From: Bacteroidaceae bacterium
GTDB lineage: Bacteria > Bacteroidota > Bacteroidia > Bacteroidales > Bacteroidaceae
NCBI GenBank assembly: GCA_017560945.1
Contig: JAFZDY010000046.1
Span: 28,889-92,888, forward strand
Reading direction: 5' to 3'
DNA length: 64,000 nucleotides
Shown here: piece by piece, positions 1 to 7,946 of the stretch
How the letters are laid out: the number at the start of each line of letters is the position of its first letter
Numbering within the stretch: position 1 is the stretch's first letter
Notes under the pieces: model-generated
Databases searched by the model: none
What the model saw: the letters and a program-made list of their open reading frames with translations, nothing else
What the model was told of the DNA's origin: nothing
Program-made: the position numbers and the translations under genes

Positions 1-469
1 CAAAAGAGTAGGGGAAATGGTGCTTCTCGTCAGTGGAATGGGAGTCGCGGCTGACCTCTCGCCATACACTGGGGTCGATAGGGGGGAAGAAGGCATCGGC
101 TTCGAGGGGGGTATCTTCCACATGAGTTACTACCAAGCGGTCGGCAAGGGGCATGGCTTGCTGATATACGGTGCTTCCACCAATGATGTAGACGTCTTCG
201 TTGGGACGGCAACTTGCCAGGGCTTCTTCAAGGGTACAGTAGTGGTCGGCTCCTTCGAAATGAGCATCGGTTTGGCGAGACAGTACTACATTGCGACGGT
301 TGGGCAATGCTCCCTTGGGAAAAGATTCGAAGGTACGACGTCCCATGATGATGGTGTGTCCGGTGGTAAGCTGCTTGAAGCGCTTCAAGTCGTTTGGCAA
401 CCAATAGAGTAGTTTGTTCTCAAATCCGATGGCACTGTTCTGTGCTATACATACAATGATGGAAATCAT
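1..469 (-). CDS. folA: dihydrofolate reductase, 3' end beyond window
   Basis: Reduces dihydrofolate to tetrahydrofolate with NADPH, in the cytoplasm. The reading frame runs from ATG at 469 to the left edge without a stop; 156 residues are visible, so only a few codons of a DHFR of usual length are missing. The N-terminus begins MISIIVCIAQNSAIG, the active-site stretch LLYWLPNDLKRF follows at about 20-31, then HTIIMGRRTFESFP and the cofactor-binding VYIIGGSTVY. It lies downstream of thyA on the same strand, which is functionally sensible because ThyA makes the dihydrofolate that FolA recycles. The 182-nt gap between them holds a 22-bp repeat array. Identity is firm from the motifs; only the C-terminus is unseen. 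Confidence 0.95.
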   Translation of the reverse strand, partial: MISIIVCIAQNSAIGFENKLLYWLPNDLKRFKQLTTGHTIIMGRRTFESFPKGALPNRRNVVLSRQTDAHFEGADHYCTLEEALASCRPNEDVYIIGGSTVYQQAMPLADRLVVTHVEDTPLEADAFFPPIDPSVWREVSRDSHSTDEKHHFPYSF

Positions 470-541
470 GGGTAACTGTTTGTTCTTAATGAAAATTAGT
501 GAGGGGTGGCAATAGTCTCTTCAGGGGATAGTGAAGTGTGG

Positions 542-633
542 CTAAATATCTCTTAAGCGAAACTCCAGTATCTCTTAAGCGATACTTCAGTAACTCTTAA
601 ACGATACTTTGGTAACTCTTAAGAGATATTTAG
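542..633. repeat. 22-bp-period palindrome array (CTTAAG core), four units
   Basis: Four units with core CTCTTAAGCG or a close variant start at 550, 572, 594 and 616, exactly 22 bp apart, with 12 bp of less conserved sequence between cores. The outer ends are a perfect 16-bp inverted repeat: CTAAATATCTCTTAAG at 542-557 and its complement at 618-633. It lies between thyA and folA, probably inside their transcript. The same core and period recur at 59702-59841. Function unknown. Confidence 0.85.
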
Positions 634-651
634 TCGTTGTAAAGCGATGTT

Positions 652-1449
652 TTATACCGACACTTTTCCTTTGATGTGTGGATGAGGGTCGTAGTTCTCG
701 AGTTGGAAATCTTCGTATTTGAAGCTGAAGATGTCCTTTACATCTGGATTGATGCGCATGGTGGGCAGGGGACGAGGGTCGCGGGTGAGTTGCAGCTTCA
801 CCTGTTCGAGATGATCCATGTAGATGTGTGTATCACCCAATGTGTGGACGAAGTCTCCGGCTTTAAGTCCTGTCACCTGTGCCATCATCTGTAACAACAG
901 GGCGTAGGAGGCTATGTTGAAGGGAACACCCAGGAAACTGTCTGCACTGCGTTGGTAGAGTTGCAGACTGAGGCGACCATCGGCTACATAGAATTGGAAG
1001 AATGCGTGGCAGGGGGGGAGGTTCATGTTGCCCAAGTCGGCTACATTCCAAGCACTTACGATGATGCGGCGTGAGTTGGGGTTGTTCTTGATAGTTTCTA
1101 CTGCCTCCTTGATTTGGTCGATGTGGCCACCTTTGTAGTCGGGCCACGAACGCCACTGGTAACCATAGATGTGGCCTAAGTCGCCTGTCTCGGGATTGGC
1201 CCATTCGTTCCAGATGCGTACACCGTTTTCTTGAAGATATTTCACATTCGTGTCACCTTGGAGGAACCATAGCAGTTCGTGGATGATGGACTTCAGGTGT
1301 AGTTTTTTTGTGGTCAACAGGGGAAAACCTTCTTCCAGGTTGAAGCGCATTTGATGACCGAAAACACTAATGATACCGGTGCCGGTACGGTCGTCCTTGC
1401 GGACACCTTCTTTCAGAATGCGGTCGAGCAAATCAAGATATTGTTTCAT
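652..1449 (-). CDS. thyA: thymidylate synthase
   Basis: Methylates dUMP to dTMP using methylene-tetrahydrofolate, leaving dihydrofolate for FolA. The 265-residue length matches the E. coli-type enzyme (264). The start [15 protein letters not shown] is chosen because the frame upstream of it shows no family resemblance and because it lies 30 nt downstream of a good promoter. Visible motifs: RTGTG at 21-25, catalytic Cys147 in [28 protein letters not shown] after it, and [10 protein letters not shown] near the C-terminus. It ends at the expected KGKVSV-type tail. Its promoter is divergent from and partly overlapping that of the methyltransferase gene on the other strand. Confidence 0.98.
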   Translation of the reverse strand: MKQYLDLLDRILKEGVRKDDRTGTGIISVFGHQMRFNLEEGFPLLTTKKLHLKSIIHELLWFLQGDTNVKYLQENGVRIWNEWANPETGDLGHIYGYQWRSWPDYKGGHIDQIKEAVETIKNNPNSRRIIVSAWNVADLGNMNLPPCHAFFQFYVADGRLSLQLYQRSADSFLGVPFNIASYALLLQMMAQVTGLKAGDFVHTLGDTHIYMDHLEQVKLQLTRDPRPLPTMRINPDVKDIFSFKYEDFQLENYDPHPHIKGKVSV

Positions 1450-1478
1450 GTGAATGATTCTTTTATTGTTTTGTGCTG

Positions 1479-1486
1479 CAAAGGTA
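1479..1486 (-). promoter_or_regulatory. -7 box of thyA
   Basis: TACCTTTG on the minus strand, matching the Bacteroidota TAnnTTTG box, about 30 nt upstream of the thyA start. It lies only 12 bp from the divergent plus-strand box, so the two promoters may compete. Confidence 0.7.
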
Positions 1487-1497
1487 CACTTTTTCTT

Positions 1498-1505
1498 TAT
1501 CTTTG
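1498..1505 (+). promoter_or_regulatory. -7 box of the rRNA methyltransferase gene
   Basis: TATCTTTG, matching TAnnTTTG, 28 nt before the start codon at 1534. Confidence 0.7.
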
Positions 1506-1533
1506 CAACAAATTTAAGTTTGAATAAATAAAT

Positions 1534-3015
1534 ATGATTCAATTGCCAGTAGATTTTACGGAAAATATGTGCCGTTTGTTGGGCGAAGAGGAGTATAATG
1601 CATTGGCTGAGGCCCTGCAGGGTGAGTCGCCTGTGAGTGTGCGCGTGAATCCGTGGAAGTGGGGTGAGTGTAAGGATTCGGTCGCTGTGAATGAACCTAT
1701 TCCATGGGCCAGTGGTGCTATGTATTTGAGCGAACGTCAGCCTTTTACTTTTGATCCCCTGTTTCATGCAGGTTGCTATTATGTGCAGGAGGCTTCATCG
1801 ATGTTTGTCCAGCATGTGTTGCATCACTATGTACCCTGCGCTTGCAGGATGCTCGACTTGTGTGCGGCTCCTGGAGGAAAATCTACATTGGCTCGTACGG
1901 CTTTGCCCGAGGGAAGTTTGTTGGTGTCGAATGAAATTATTCGTACTCGTGCCCAAGTGTTGGCCGAAAATATGGTAAAATGGGGGCATCCGGATGTGGT
2001 GGTCACTCAGAGTGCTCCAGCAGATTTTACTCCGTTGACCCATTTCTTTGACGTGATTTTGGCAGATGTCCCTTGCTCGGGTGAGGGCATGTTCCGCAAA
2101 GATGCCGAGTCTGTGGAGGAGTGGAGCATGGCTAATGTGGATATCTGTTGGCAACGACAGCGCAGCATAGTATCCGATGTGTGGGATTGTCTGAAACCTG
2201 GCGGATTGTTCATTTACAGTACTTGTACCTACAATGCGTGGGAAGATGAGGAGAACATCCGTTGGATGGTACAACACTTTGGAGCAGAACCTCTTCAAGT
2301 GCCCATCGAAAAGGAGTGGGGCATTCGGGGAGACATGACTGGAAAAGGGAACGATTTGCCAGTGTATCGTTTCTTGCCTTCTCATGTAAAAGGTGAGGGC
2401 TTCTTCCTGGCGGTAATGCGTAAGCCTATAGGGGATGCCAGCGAGGATGAACGGGCGTTTGTCGCAGAGCCGACGACAGAAATTCATGAAAATAATCCTA
2501 AACGGCAAAAAAAAGGAAAGGATTCAAAGGGTAAAGATGCGAAAGGGATGACTCCCTCGTACGATGCGTGTCGCCAATGGTTGTCGGATGCCGAGGAATT
2601 TGTATGGAGTGTGACGGACGATACCGTATCGGCCGTTCCTGTGCAATGGAGTGGTGTGGTAGATTTGTTGAAAAAACATTTGGTAGTACTGCATACCGGT
2701 GTATCTGTGGCTTCATTGAAGGGTAAAGACTGGATTCCTCATCATTCTTTGGCCATGAGCCTAAGGTTACGACAGTCGGCTTTCCCCTGTGCAGAGGTGG
2801 ATTATGATACTGCTATAGCCTACTTACGCCATGAAGCAGTCACGCTGGACATGTCCGTATCTCGTGGTTATGTATTGCTTACTTATCAGGGAATACCATT
2901 GGGCTTTGTAAAGAATATAGGCAACAGAGCCAACAACCTTTATCCTGTAGAATGGCGTATCCGTAGTGGCTATTTACCCGAAAAGATTCCTGTCATATTG
3001 CATTGTGTAAAGTGA
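1534..3015 (+). CDS. RsmF/NSUN-family rRNA (cytosine-C5)-methyltransferase
   Basis: SAM-dependent m5C methyltransferase of the NOL1/NOP2/Sun family, closest in layout to RsmF (YebU), which modifies 16S rRNA; 493 residues. An N-terminal substrate-positioning region is followed by the SAM-binding motif [14 protein letters not shown] at 107-120, the motif [12 protein letters not shown] with Cys181, and the catalytic STCTYN with Cys231. The two-cysteine pattern is diagnostic of the NSUN fold. A lysine-rich linker (about 327-345) leads to a C-terminal RNA-binding domain of the PUA/FAU-type RsmF tail, ending in a block with RIRSGYLPE. Monocistronic with its own promoter. The exact target cytosine cannot be read from sequence. 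Confidence 0.9.
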   Translation: MIQLPVDFTENMCRLLGEEEYNALAEALQGESPVSVRVNPWKWGECKDSVAVNEPIPWASGAMYLSERQPFTFDPLFHAGCYYVQEASSMFVQHVLHHYVPCACRMLDLCAAPGGKSTLARTALPEGSLLVSNEIIRTRAQVLAENMVKWGHPDVVVTQSAPADFTPLTHFFDVILADVPCSGEGMFRKDAESVEEWSMANVDICWQRQRSIVSDVWDCLKPGGLFIYSTCTYNAWEDEENIRWMVQHFGAEPLQVPIEKEWGIRGDMTGKGNDLPVYRFLPSHVKGEGFFLAVMRKPIGDASEDERAFVAEPTTEIHENNPKRQKKGKDSKGKDAKGMTPSYDACRQWLSDAEEFVWSVTDDTVSAVPVQWSGVVDLLKKHLVVLHTGVSVASLKGKDWIPHHSLAMSLRLRQSAFPCAEVDYDTAIAYLRHEAVTLDMSVSRGYVLLTYQGIPLGFVKNIGNRANNLYPVEWRIRSGYLPEKIPVILHCVK

Positions 3016-3027
3016 GATGGGAGAGGA

Positions 3028-3048
3028 GGTTCAAAGTTCAAGATTCAA
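3028..3048. repeat. short heptamer run (TTCAAnn)
   Basis: Three adjacent heptamers of the TTCAAAG/TTCAAGA/TTCAATT type, the first of ten such runs in this window. Confidence 0.6.
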
Positions 3049-3104
3049 TTTCTATAGTGGGGGCTCGTCCGATGATGATTACCGTAGGATAGGTGTCAAA
3101 AATA

Positions 3105-3178
3105 AAATCTGTGCCTATAAAACGGAGGTGTGAATTATGACACACTTTCTATTCAATGAATAAATTTTTATAGGACAT
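3105..3178. repeat. dispersed palindromic element, copy 1
   Basis: Contains GTGTGAATTATGACACAC, itself a near-perfect palindrome, preceded by AAATCTGTGCCTATAAAA. The same block, slightly diverged, occurs at 49865-49909. In this copy CCTATAAAA (3114-3122) and TTTTATAGG (3166-3174) form an outer inverted repeat, so the whole can fold as a hairpin. Non-coding. Confidence 0.6.
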
Positions 3179-3181
3179 AAA

Positions 3182-3218
3182 TAAAAAAAGAAAGGCTATC
3201 TTCACAGACAGCCTTTCT
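3182..3218 (-). terminator. Rho-independent terminator after the secreted-protein gene
   Basis: GAAAGGCT / AGCCTTTC stem at 3190-3217; on the minus strand the stem is followed by a run of seven Ts (3183-3189). It closes the operon that begins with rnz. Confidence 0.75.
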
Positions 3219-3267
3219 AAATCGTTGAAATTAAATAAAACTTCAACAGCAATCATCATATAAAAAA

Positions 3268-3708
3268 TTATTTTCCTTTTCTCTTTTCGTTGATACCCTT
3301 CAACATTTCTCGATAGAAACGTGATTCGGCTTCTTGTACAGCGAAAATCTTTTTATACGACAATACCTCGTGGTATTGGGGTAAATATGATTTTTCTAAC
3401 TCGTCAGCCTGAATACGCAATTTGGCTGTTTCTTCCAAAAGACGTTGATATTCAGCTTCGCTTAATTCTTTACCGAGTGATTCTCTGCGCAATTTCCACA
3501 TTTGATTGTTCAACTCGGTCTTTTTCTTCTGACATTCGTTGTAGATAGGGAAGAATGCTGCGGCTTCTTTTTCTGTAAGTTGTGCTTGCTGAGTTATGAA
3601 CTCTTGATATCCCTTTCTAAACTCTTCAGAGTTTCTCTTAGTGGTTTGTGCGAAAACTGCAGTTCCCATGAGCAAGGCAACAAGCCACACAGTCATTCGT
3701 TGTTTCAT
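3268..3708 (-). CDS. secreted helical protein of an ECF sigma operon
   Basis: 146 residues. A signal peptide (about 1-20, ending ...TAVFAQ) is followed by a charged, wholly helical region with many Glu, Lys and Gln. Helices and spacing resemble the periplasmic Spy/CpxP/LTXXQ sensor-chaperones, but no clear LTXXQ motif is present, so this is an inference. It is last in a run of genes with an ECF sigma factor and a one-TM protein, so a role in envelope stress sensing is plausible. Its start is unusual for this phylum: AGGAGG lies 4 nt upstream of the ATG. Confidence 0.8.
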   Translation of the reverse strand: MKQRMTVWLVALLMGTAVFAQTTKRNSEEFRKGYQEFITQQAQLTEKEAAAFFPIYNECQKKKTELNNQMWKLRRESLGKELSEAEYQRLLEETAKLRIQADELEKSYLPQYHEVLSYKKIFAVQEAESRFYREMLKGINEKRKGK

Positions 3709-3712
3709 TATT

Positions 3713-3718
3713 CCTCCT
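3713..3718 (-). promoter_or_regulatory. strong Shine-Dalgarno site, rare in this genome
   Basis: AGGAGG on the minus strand, 4 nt before the ATG at 3708. Most genes here have AU-rich leaders without such a site. Confidence 0.6.
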
Positions 3719-3757
3719 TTTTTCCTTTACTCGGTTGTGTGATCCTTTATAGCTTCT

Positions 3758-4162
3758 TTATTCTATCTCCGACAAGTATTGGTAGAGTGAATAGTTGTCC
3801 ATCATAGTATATTCGACCATGGAGGCAAGTTCTTCGTCACTCATCTGCTCAAAATCGGCCCAACTGAATTCTAAAGCTGCGAGATTATCTGAATTTATAG
3901 TATTGTTGGTCATGTGATCGCCCAAAACTACGCGTACACACATAATCATTCCGATGAACATAGCAGCCATATAGAGCAATGGCTTAACGCGCTGCCACAT
4001 GGTAACCACGGGTGCAGCATCATCCTCAGCGGTATAATTCTCGGTGGGGAGTTGGGTCATTATATTACGGGCGAAATCCTCAAAATACCCCTCGGGTACT
4101 ATGAAAGGATTTCCCTTTCCGCATTTTCTGATAATCTCTTGTTCTTCTTTCATTTCAGTCAT
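3758..4162 (-). CDS. one-TM protein next to ECF sigma factor, candidate anti-sigma
   Basis: 134 residues. The N-terminal cytoplasmic part carries NPFIVPEGYFEDF (18-30), a block I associate with small Bacteroidales proteins encoded just after ECF sigma genes. One membrane segment spans about 61-80, and an acidic C-terminal region of about 50 residues would lie in the periplasm. There is no classical zinc-binding anti-sigma motif (HxxxCxxC). Position directly downstream of the sigma gene, 41 nt away, argues for an anti-sigma or modulator role, but sequence alone does not prove it. Confidence 0.75.
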   Translation of the reverse strand: MTEMKEEQEIIRKCGKGNPFIVPEGYFEDFARNIMTQLPTENYTAEDDAAPVVTMWQRVKPLLYMAAMFIGMIMCVRVVLGDHMTNNTINSDNLAALEFSWADFEQMSDEELASMVEYTMMDNYSLYQYLSEIE

Positions 4163-4203
4163 TTTCTTTCGTTGTTGTTTTGACGTGATTTTTCGTGTAA
4201 GGT

Positions 4204-4773
4204 TTAAAGATAATCCTCTAAAAATGTGCTTATTTTTGTTACAGCCAGGTGATACGAGGCTTTTAATGCTCCTACGCTGGTGTCCAATAGTTTGGACATC
4301 TCTTCGTATTTCATTTCCTCGAAATATTTCAAGTTGAAGACTAATCGTTGCTTGTCAGGTAATGTCTGGATGGCTTCTTGTAGAAGTTTTTGAGCATCGT
4401 CTCCATTGAACCATGTGTCTCCTTCTAAATGATCGGCTATGGAACCTTCGGGTGAATCGATGTCTACTGTCTGATTTCGTTCATGGGAAAGGAAGGTGAG
4501 TGTCTCGTTCAACGCAATACGGTACAACCAAGTAGAGAGTCGAGAATCTCCACGGAAATTGTCTATATTGCTCCATGCTTTGATGAACGTATTCTGCAGC
4601 AGGTCGTTAGTATCATCATGTGACAATACCATACGGCGTATCTGCCAATACAGTTGTTCGCTATATTGTCGCACCACACGTTCAAATGCCTTGTCGCGAG
4701 TTTCGCTACATTGCAATTGCATTATGAGGCTTGCTTCATCAATGGCTTTTGTCTTGTTTTCCCGTTCGCTCAT
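4204..4773 (-). CDS. ECF RNA polymerase sigma factor (sigma-70 family)
   Basis: 189 residues, the usual ECF size. Region 2 is visible as DLLQNTFIKAWSNIDNFRG with the following STWLYRIALN promoter-melting helix; region 4 begins at LPDKQRLVFNLKYFEEMKYE and contains the DNA-reading helix SVGALKASYH. A non-conserved acidic linker separates them. It starts 30 nt after the rnz stop codon and is followed by the one-TM protein and the secreted protein, which would be its likely regulators. No promoter was found directly before it, so it is probably read from the rnz transcript. Confidence 0.93.
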   Translation of the reverse strand: MSERENKTKAIDEASLIMQLQCSETRDKAFERVVRQYSEQLYWQIRRMVLSHDDTNDLLQNTFIKAWSNIDNFRGDSRLSTWLYRIALNETLTFLSHERNQTVDIDSPEGSIADHLEGDTWFNGDDAQKLLQEAIQTLPDKQRLVFNLKYFEEMKYEEMSKLLDTSVGALKASYHLAVTKISTFLEDYL

Positions 4774-4803
4774 TTGTGTTATGGCTTGGATAAAGTTTAA
4801 AGT

Positions 4804-5736
4804 TTAATTGAAAGAGTTGCTTTTTATGCTTACGCACAAGTTCTCTTTTGCTAATAGTGTGTTTGGGAATACATCCTTGGCTTCTTTTAAAAGGATGCTT
4901 TCGTCTTCGTATCTGGCACTGAAGTGTCCGATAAGCAATTGCTTGACCTCTGCTTCCTTGGCCAGTGTGGCAGCCTGTTGGGCTGTAGTATGATAGGTTT
5001 CACGTGCGCGCGCCTTGTTGTCATTGTTGAAGGTGGCTTCGTGAAAAAGTAGGTCGACATTTTTTAATATAGGTATGTTCTCGGGCAGATAAGTCGTATC
5101 CGAACAATAAGCATACTTACGCGGAGGGGCTGAGGGGGTGGTGAGTCTGTGGTGTGGGATAATTTCTCCCTGGGGGGTGACGTAATCGCCCCCATTCTTG
5201 ATGCGATTCAGTTCGTATGTGGGAACTTGGTAGAAGTCTATCATATCGCGGATGATGTGGTCGGGAGTCTGTTTTTCAGTAAATAGGAAACCACAACATG
5301 GTATGCGGTGTTTCAAGGGAATGGTACTCACTGTTACAGAACGGTCCTCGTATACGATTTCATGTTGTTCGCCTGAGAAGGCATGAAATTCTACAGCGAA
5401 GTCTATTCCGTGACAGAAATAGTCGAGCCAGGGACGCATCAACTGTTCCAACTCCTTGTGTGCATAGATGTGTAGAGTGGCAGTACGTCCCAAGAGTGCA
5501 AAAGTGGAGATGAGTCCGATGAGTCCAAAACAATGGTCGCCGTGTAAGTGGCTGATGAAGATGTGGTTCAGTCGGCTGAATTTCAGTCGTGAGCGTCGCA
5601 ACTGAATTTGTGACCCTTCTCCACAATCAACCATAAACAACTTCTCCCGAATGTTAATCACTTGGGAAGTCGGGAAATGGCGTGTAGTGGGCAATGCTGA
5701 ACCGCAACCTAAGATGTGGACTTCAAACTTTTCCAT
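4804..5736 (-). CDS. rnz: ribonuclease Z
   Basis: Endonuclease that trims the 3' trailer of tRNA precursors; 310 residues, typical of the short RNase Z. Start MEKFEVHILGCGSA is used because the metallo-beta-lactamase fold begins there; the upstream in-frame codons overlap the rpsA terminator. Metal ligands are visible: HLHGDH at 63-68, a later His in KHRIPCCGFLF, Asp in YCSDTTY, and His in LIGHFSARY. Located between rpsA and the ECF sigma gene, all on the same strand. Confidence 0.95.
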   Translation of the reverse strand: MEKFEVHILGCGSALPTTRHFPTSQVINIREKLFMVDCGEGSQIQLRRSRLKFSRLNHIFISHLHGDHCFGLIGLISTFALLGRTATLHIYAHKELEQLMRPWLDYFCHGIDFAVEFHAFSGEQHEIVYEDRSVTVSTIPLKHRIPCCGFLFTEKQTPDHIIRDMIDFYQVPTYELNRIKNGGDYVTPQGEIIPHHRLTTPSAPPRKYAYCSDTTYLPENIPILKNVDLLFHEATFNNDNKARARETYHTTAQQAATLAKEAEVKQLLIGHFSARYEDESILLKEAKDVFPNTLLAKENLCVSIKSNSFN

Positions 5737-5765
5737 GTTAGTACTCAATGATCTCGTGTCGTATA

Positions 5766-5803
5766 GAAAAGGCCGATGAAAATATAATCTTCTCATCGGC
5801 CTT
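5766..5803 (-). terminator. terminator of rpsA
   Basis: AAGGCCGATGA / TCATCGGCCTT stem (5769-5779 with 5793-5803) followed on the minus strand by a short T-rich tail. Separates rpsA from rnz. Confidence 0.7.
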
Positions 5804-5871
5804 CAGGACGTTATGAAAGTTTCACTTGTTGTAGCACGTAGCCGTTAGGCTCGTTGTCTACTGAGGTGAAA

Positions 5872-7671
5872 TTACTTTCCTTTTTCCAACTGCTCTTTCA
5901 ATGCTGCCAAAGCATCGATGTCACCAAGAGTGGTAGAGGCAGCCTGGTTCTGGATAACCGGAGCTTCTTCCTTTTCCTTCTTGTTGTTCTTCTTAGCAGC
6001 AGCTGCAGCCTTCTTTTCAGCCTTAGCTTCAGCCTTAGCTACATCTTCGAAGATGCGGCTGTGTGAGAGGATGATACGCTTAGCTTCCTTGTTGAACTCG
6101 ATTACCTTGAACTCGAGTTTCTCATCGAGCTGAGCCTGAGCTCCGTCTTCCTTAACGAGGTGCTTGGGAGTAGCGAAACCTTCTACACCGTAAGGCAATG
6201 AGATAACTGCACCCTTGTCGAGCATTTCGATGATAGTACCTTCGTGGATTGAGTCAACTGTGAATACTGTTTCGAATACATCCCAAGGATTCTCTTCCAA
6301 CTGCTTGTGACCGAGGCTCAAACGACGATTTTCCTTGTCGATTTCGAGAACCTGAACGTCGATGTCTGCACCAATCTGAGTGAATTCAGAAGGATGCTTA
6401 ACCTTCTTAGTCCAAGAGAGGTCAGAGATGTGGATGAGGCCGTCAACACCTTCTTCGATTTCTACAAATACACCGAAGTTAGTGAAGTTGCGAACCTTAG
6501 CAGTGTGCTTGCTACCTACGGGATACTTCTCTTCGATAGCTTCCCATGGATCCTGCTTCAACTGCTTGATACCGAGAGACATCTTGCGTTCGTCGCGGTC
6601 CAAAGTCAAGATAACAGCTTCTACAGTGTCACCCACCTTCATGAAGTCTTGAGCGCTGCGCAAGTGCTGGCTCCATGACATTTCTGATACGTGGATAAGA
6701 CCTTCTACGCCCGGAGCAATTTCGATGAATGCACCGTAGTCAGCCATAACGACAACCTTACCCTGTACCTTGTCACCAACTGCCAAGTTTGCATCCAATG
6801 CATCCCAAGGATGGGGAGTCAATTGCTTCAAGCCGAGAGCAATGCGCTTCTTCTCATCATCAAAGTCGAGGATAACAACGTTAATCTTCTGGTCGAGCTC
6901 AACCACTTCCTTCGGATCGCTAACGCGGCCCCAAGAGAGGTCAGTGATGTGAATCAAACCATCTACGCCACCCAAGTCGATGAATACACCATAGGTAGTG
7001 ATGTTCTTAACTGTACCTTCGAGTACTTGTCCCTTTTCAAGTTTACCGATGATTTCTTTCTTCTGTTGTTCGAGTTCTTCTTCGATAAGAGCCTTGTGAG
7101 ATACCACAACGTTCTTGAACTCTTGATTGATCTTAACGATCTTGAACTCCATTGTCTTTTCAACGAATACGTCGTAGTCGCGGATGGGCTTAACGTCGAT
7201 CTGTGAACCGGGCAAGAATGCCTCGATACCGAATACGTCTACAATCATACCACCCTTAGTGCGGCACTTAACGTAACCCTTAACAATTTCTTCGTTCTCC
7301 AAAGCAGCGTTAACGCGATCCCAAGAGCGTGCAGCGCGTGCCTTCTTGTGTGAAAGGATCAACTGTCCCTTCTTGTCTTCCTGATTCTCGATGTATACTT
7401 CTACAGTGTCACCGATTGCCAACTCGGGGTTGTAACGGAACTCGCTCAGGGGAATGATACCATCTGACTTGTAACCGATGTTAACAACAACCTCGCGCTT
7501 GTTCATTGAAATAACCTTACCGTCAACAACTTCATTGTTGTTTACGTTGTTGAGAGTGCCATCATAGGCTTTCTCCAACTCTTCCTTGCTGAGATCTGTC
7601 TCAGCAGCGCCGTTTTCGTATGCATCCCAATTGAAATCTTCTACGGGAGCAACATTTTTAAATTTTTCCAT
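5872..7671 (-). CDS. rpsA: 30S ribosomal protein S1
   Basis: 599 residues. Six S1 RNA-binding domains follow one another from about residue 47 to 540; domains 3-6 show the characteristic GVFIDLGGVDGLIHITDLSW, GAFIEIAPGVEGLIHVSEMS and GVFVEIEEGVDGLIHISDLS blocks. A lysine/alanine-rich linker (about 547-575) precedes a short conserved tail. S1 brings mRNA to the 30S subunit and is expected to matter more in Bacteroidota because they rarely use Shine-Dalgarno pairing. Own promoter about 68 nt upstream, own terminator downstream. Codon usage is that of a highly expressed gene. Confidence 0.98.
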   Translation of the reverse strand: MEKFKNVAPVEDFNWDAYENGAAETDLSKEELEKAYDGTLNNVNNNEVVDGKVISMNKREVVVNIGYKSDGIIPLSEFRYNPELAIGDTVEVYIENQEDKKGQLILSHKKARAARSWDRVNAALENEEIVKGYVKCRTKGGMIVDVFGIEAFLPGSQIDVKPIRDYDVFVEKTMEFKIVKINQEFKNVVVSHKALIEEELEQQKKEIIGKLEKGQVLEGTVKNITTYGVFIDLGGVDGLIHITDLSWGRVSDPKEVVELDQKINVVILDFDDEKKRIALGLKQLTPHPWDALDANLAVGDKVQGKVVVMADYGAFIEIAPGVEGLIHVSEMSWSQHLRSAQDFMKVGDTVEAVILTLDRDERKMSLGIKQLKQDPWEAIEEKYPVGSKHTAKVRNFTNFGVFVEIEEGVDGLIHISDLSWTKKVKHPSEFTQIGADIDVQVLEIDKENRRLSLGHKQLEENPWDVFETVFTVDSIHEGTIIEMLDKGAVISLPYGVEGFATPKHLVKEDGAQAQLDEKLEFKVIEFNKEAKRIILSHSRIFEDVAKAEAKAEKKAAAAAKKNNKKEKEEAPVIQNQAASTTLGDIDALAALKEQLEKGK

Positions 7672-7739
7672 TAATAAATAAGTGTTTAATTTTTAGTTAA
7701 TTACGTTAGACTTTATGTTGACTAAACTTAAATCGGCTG

Positions 7740-7747
7740 CAAAGGTA
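7740..7747 (-). promoter_or_regulatory. -7 box of rpsA
   Basis: TACCTTTG on the minus strand; implies an AU-rich leader of about 65 nt. Confidence 0.7.
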
Positions 7748-7822
7748 CTATTTTTTCTTTGATTGGCAAACAAAAATGAGTTAAAATGCTTGATATTTAT
7801 ATGGTTTAGAGGAACGATGGTC

Positions 7823-7860
7823 AAAAAGAAAGGAGGAAGGGGTGTGCACCTCTTCCTCCT
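7823..7860 (-). terminator. terminator of the MFS transporter gene
   Basis: AGGAGGAAG / CTTCCTCCT stem (7831-7839 with 7852-7860) with a TTCTTTTT tail on the minus strand. Confidence 0.75.
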
Positions 7861-7946
7861 TATTGTTATATCCCTTAATGAATACTTTTTACTCCCGCGT
7901 TTGGGAAAAATATTGGGTATGTATGCGGAAAATAAGGGACGTGTAA

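Noticed and set aside
1450-1767. N-terminal extension of ThyA to an ATG at 1767
   Set aside because: It crosses the thyA promoter and lies antisense to the methyltransferase gene; no ThyA similarity.
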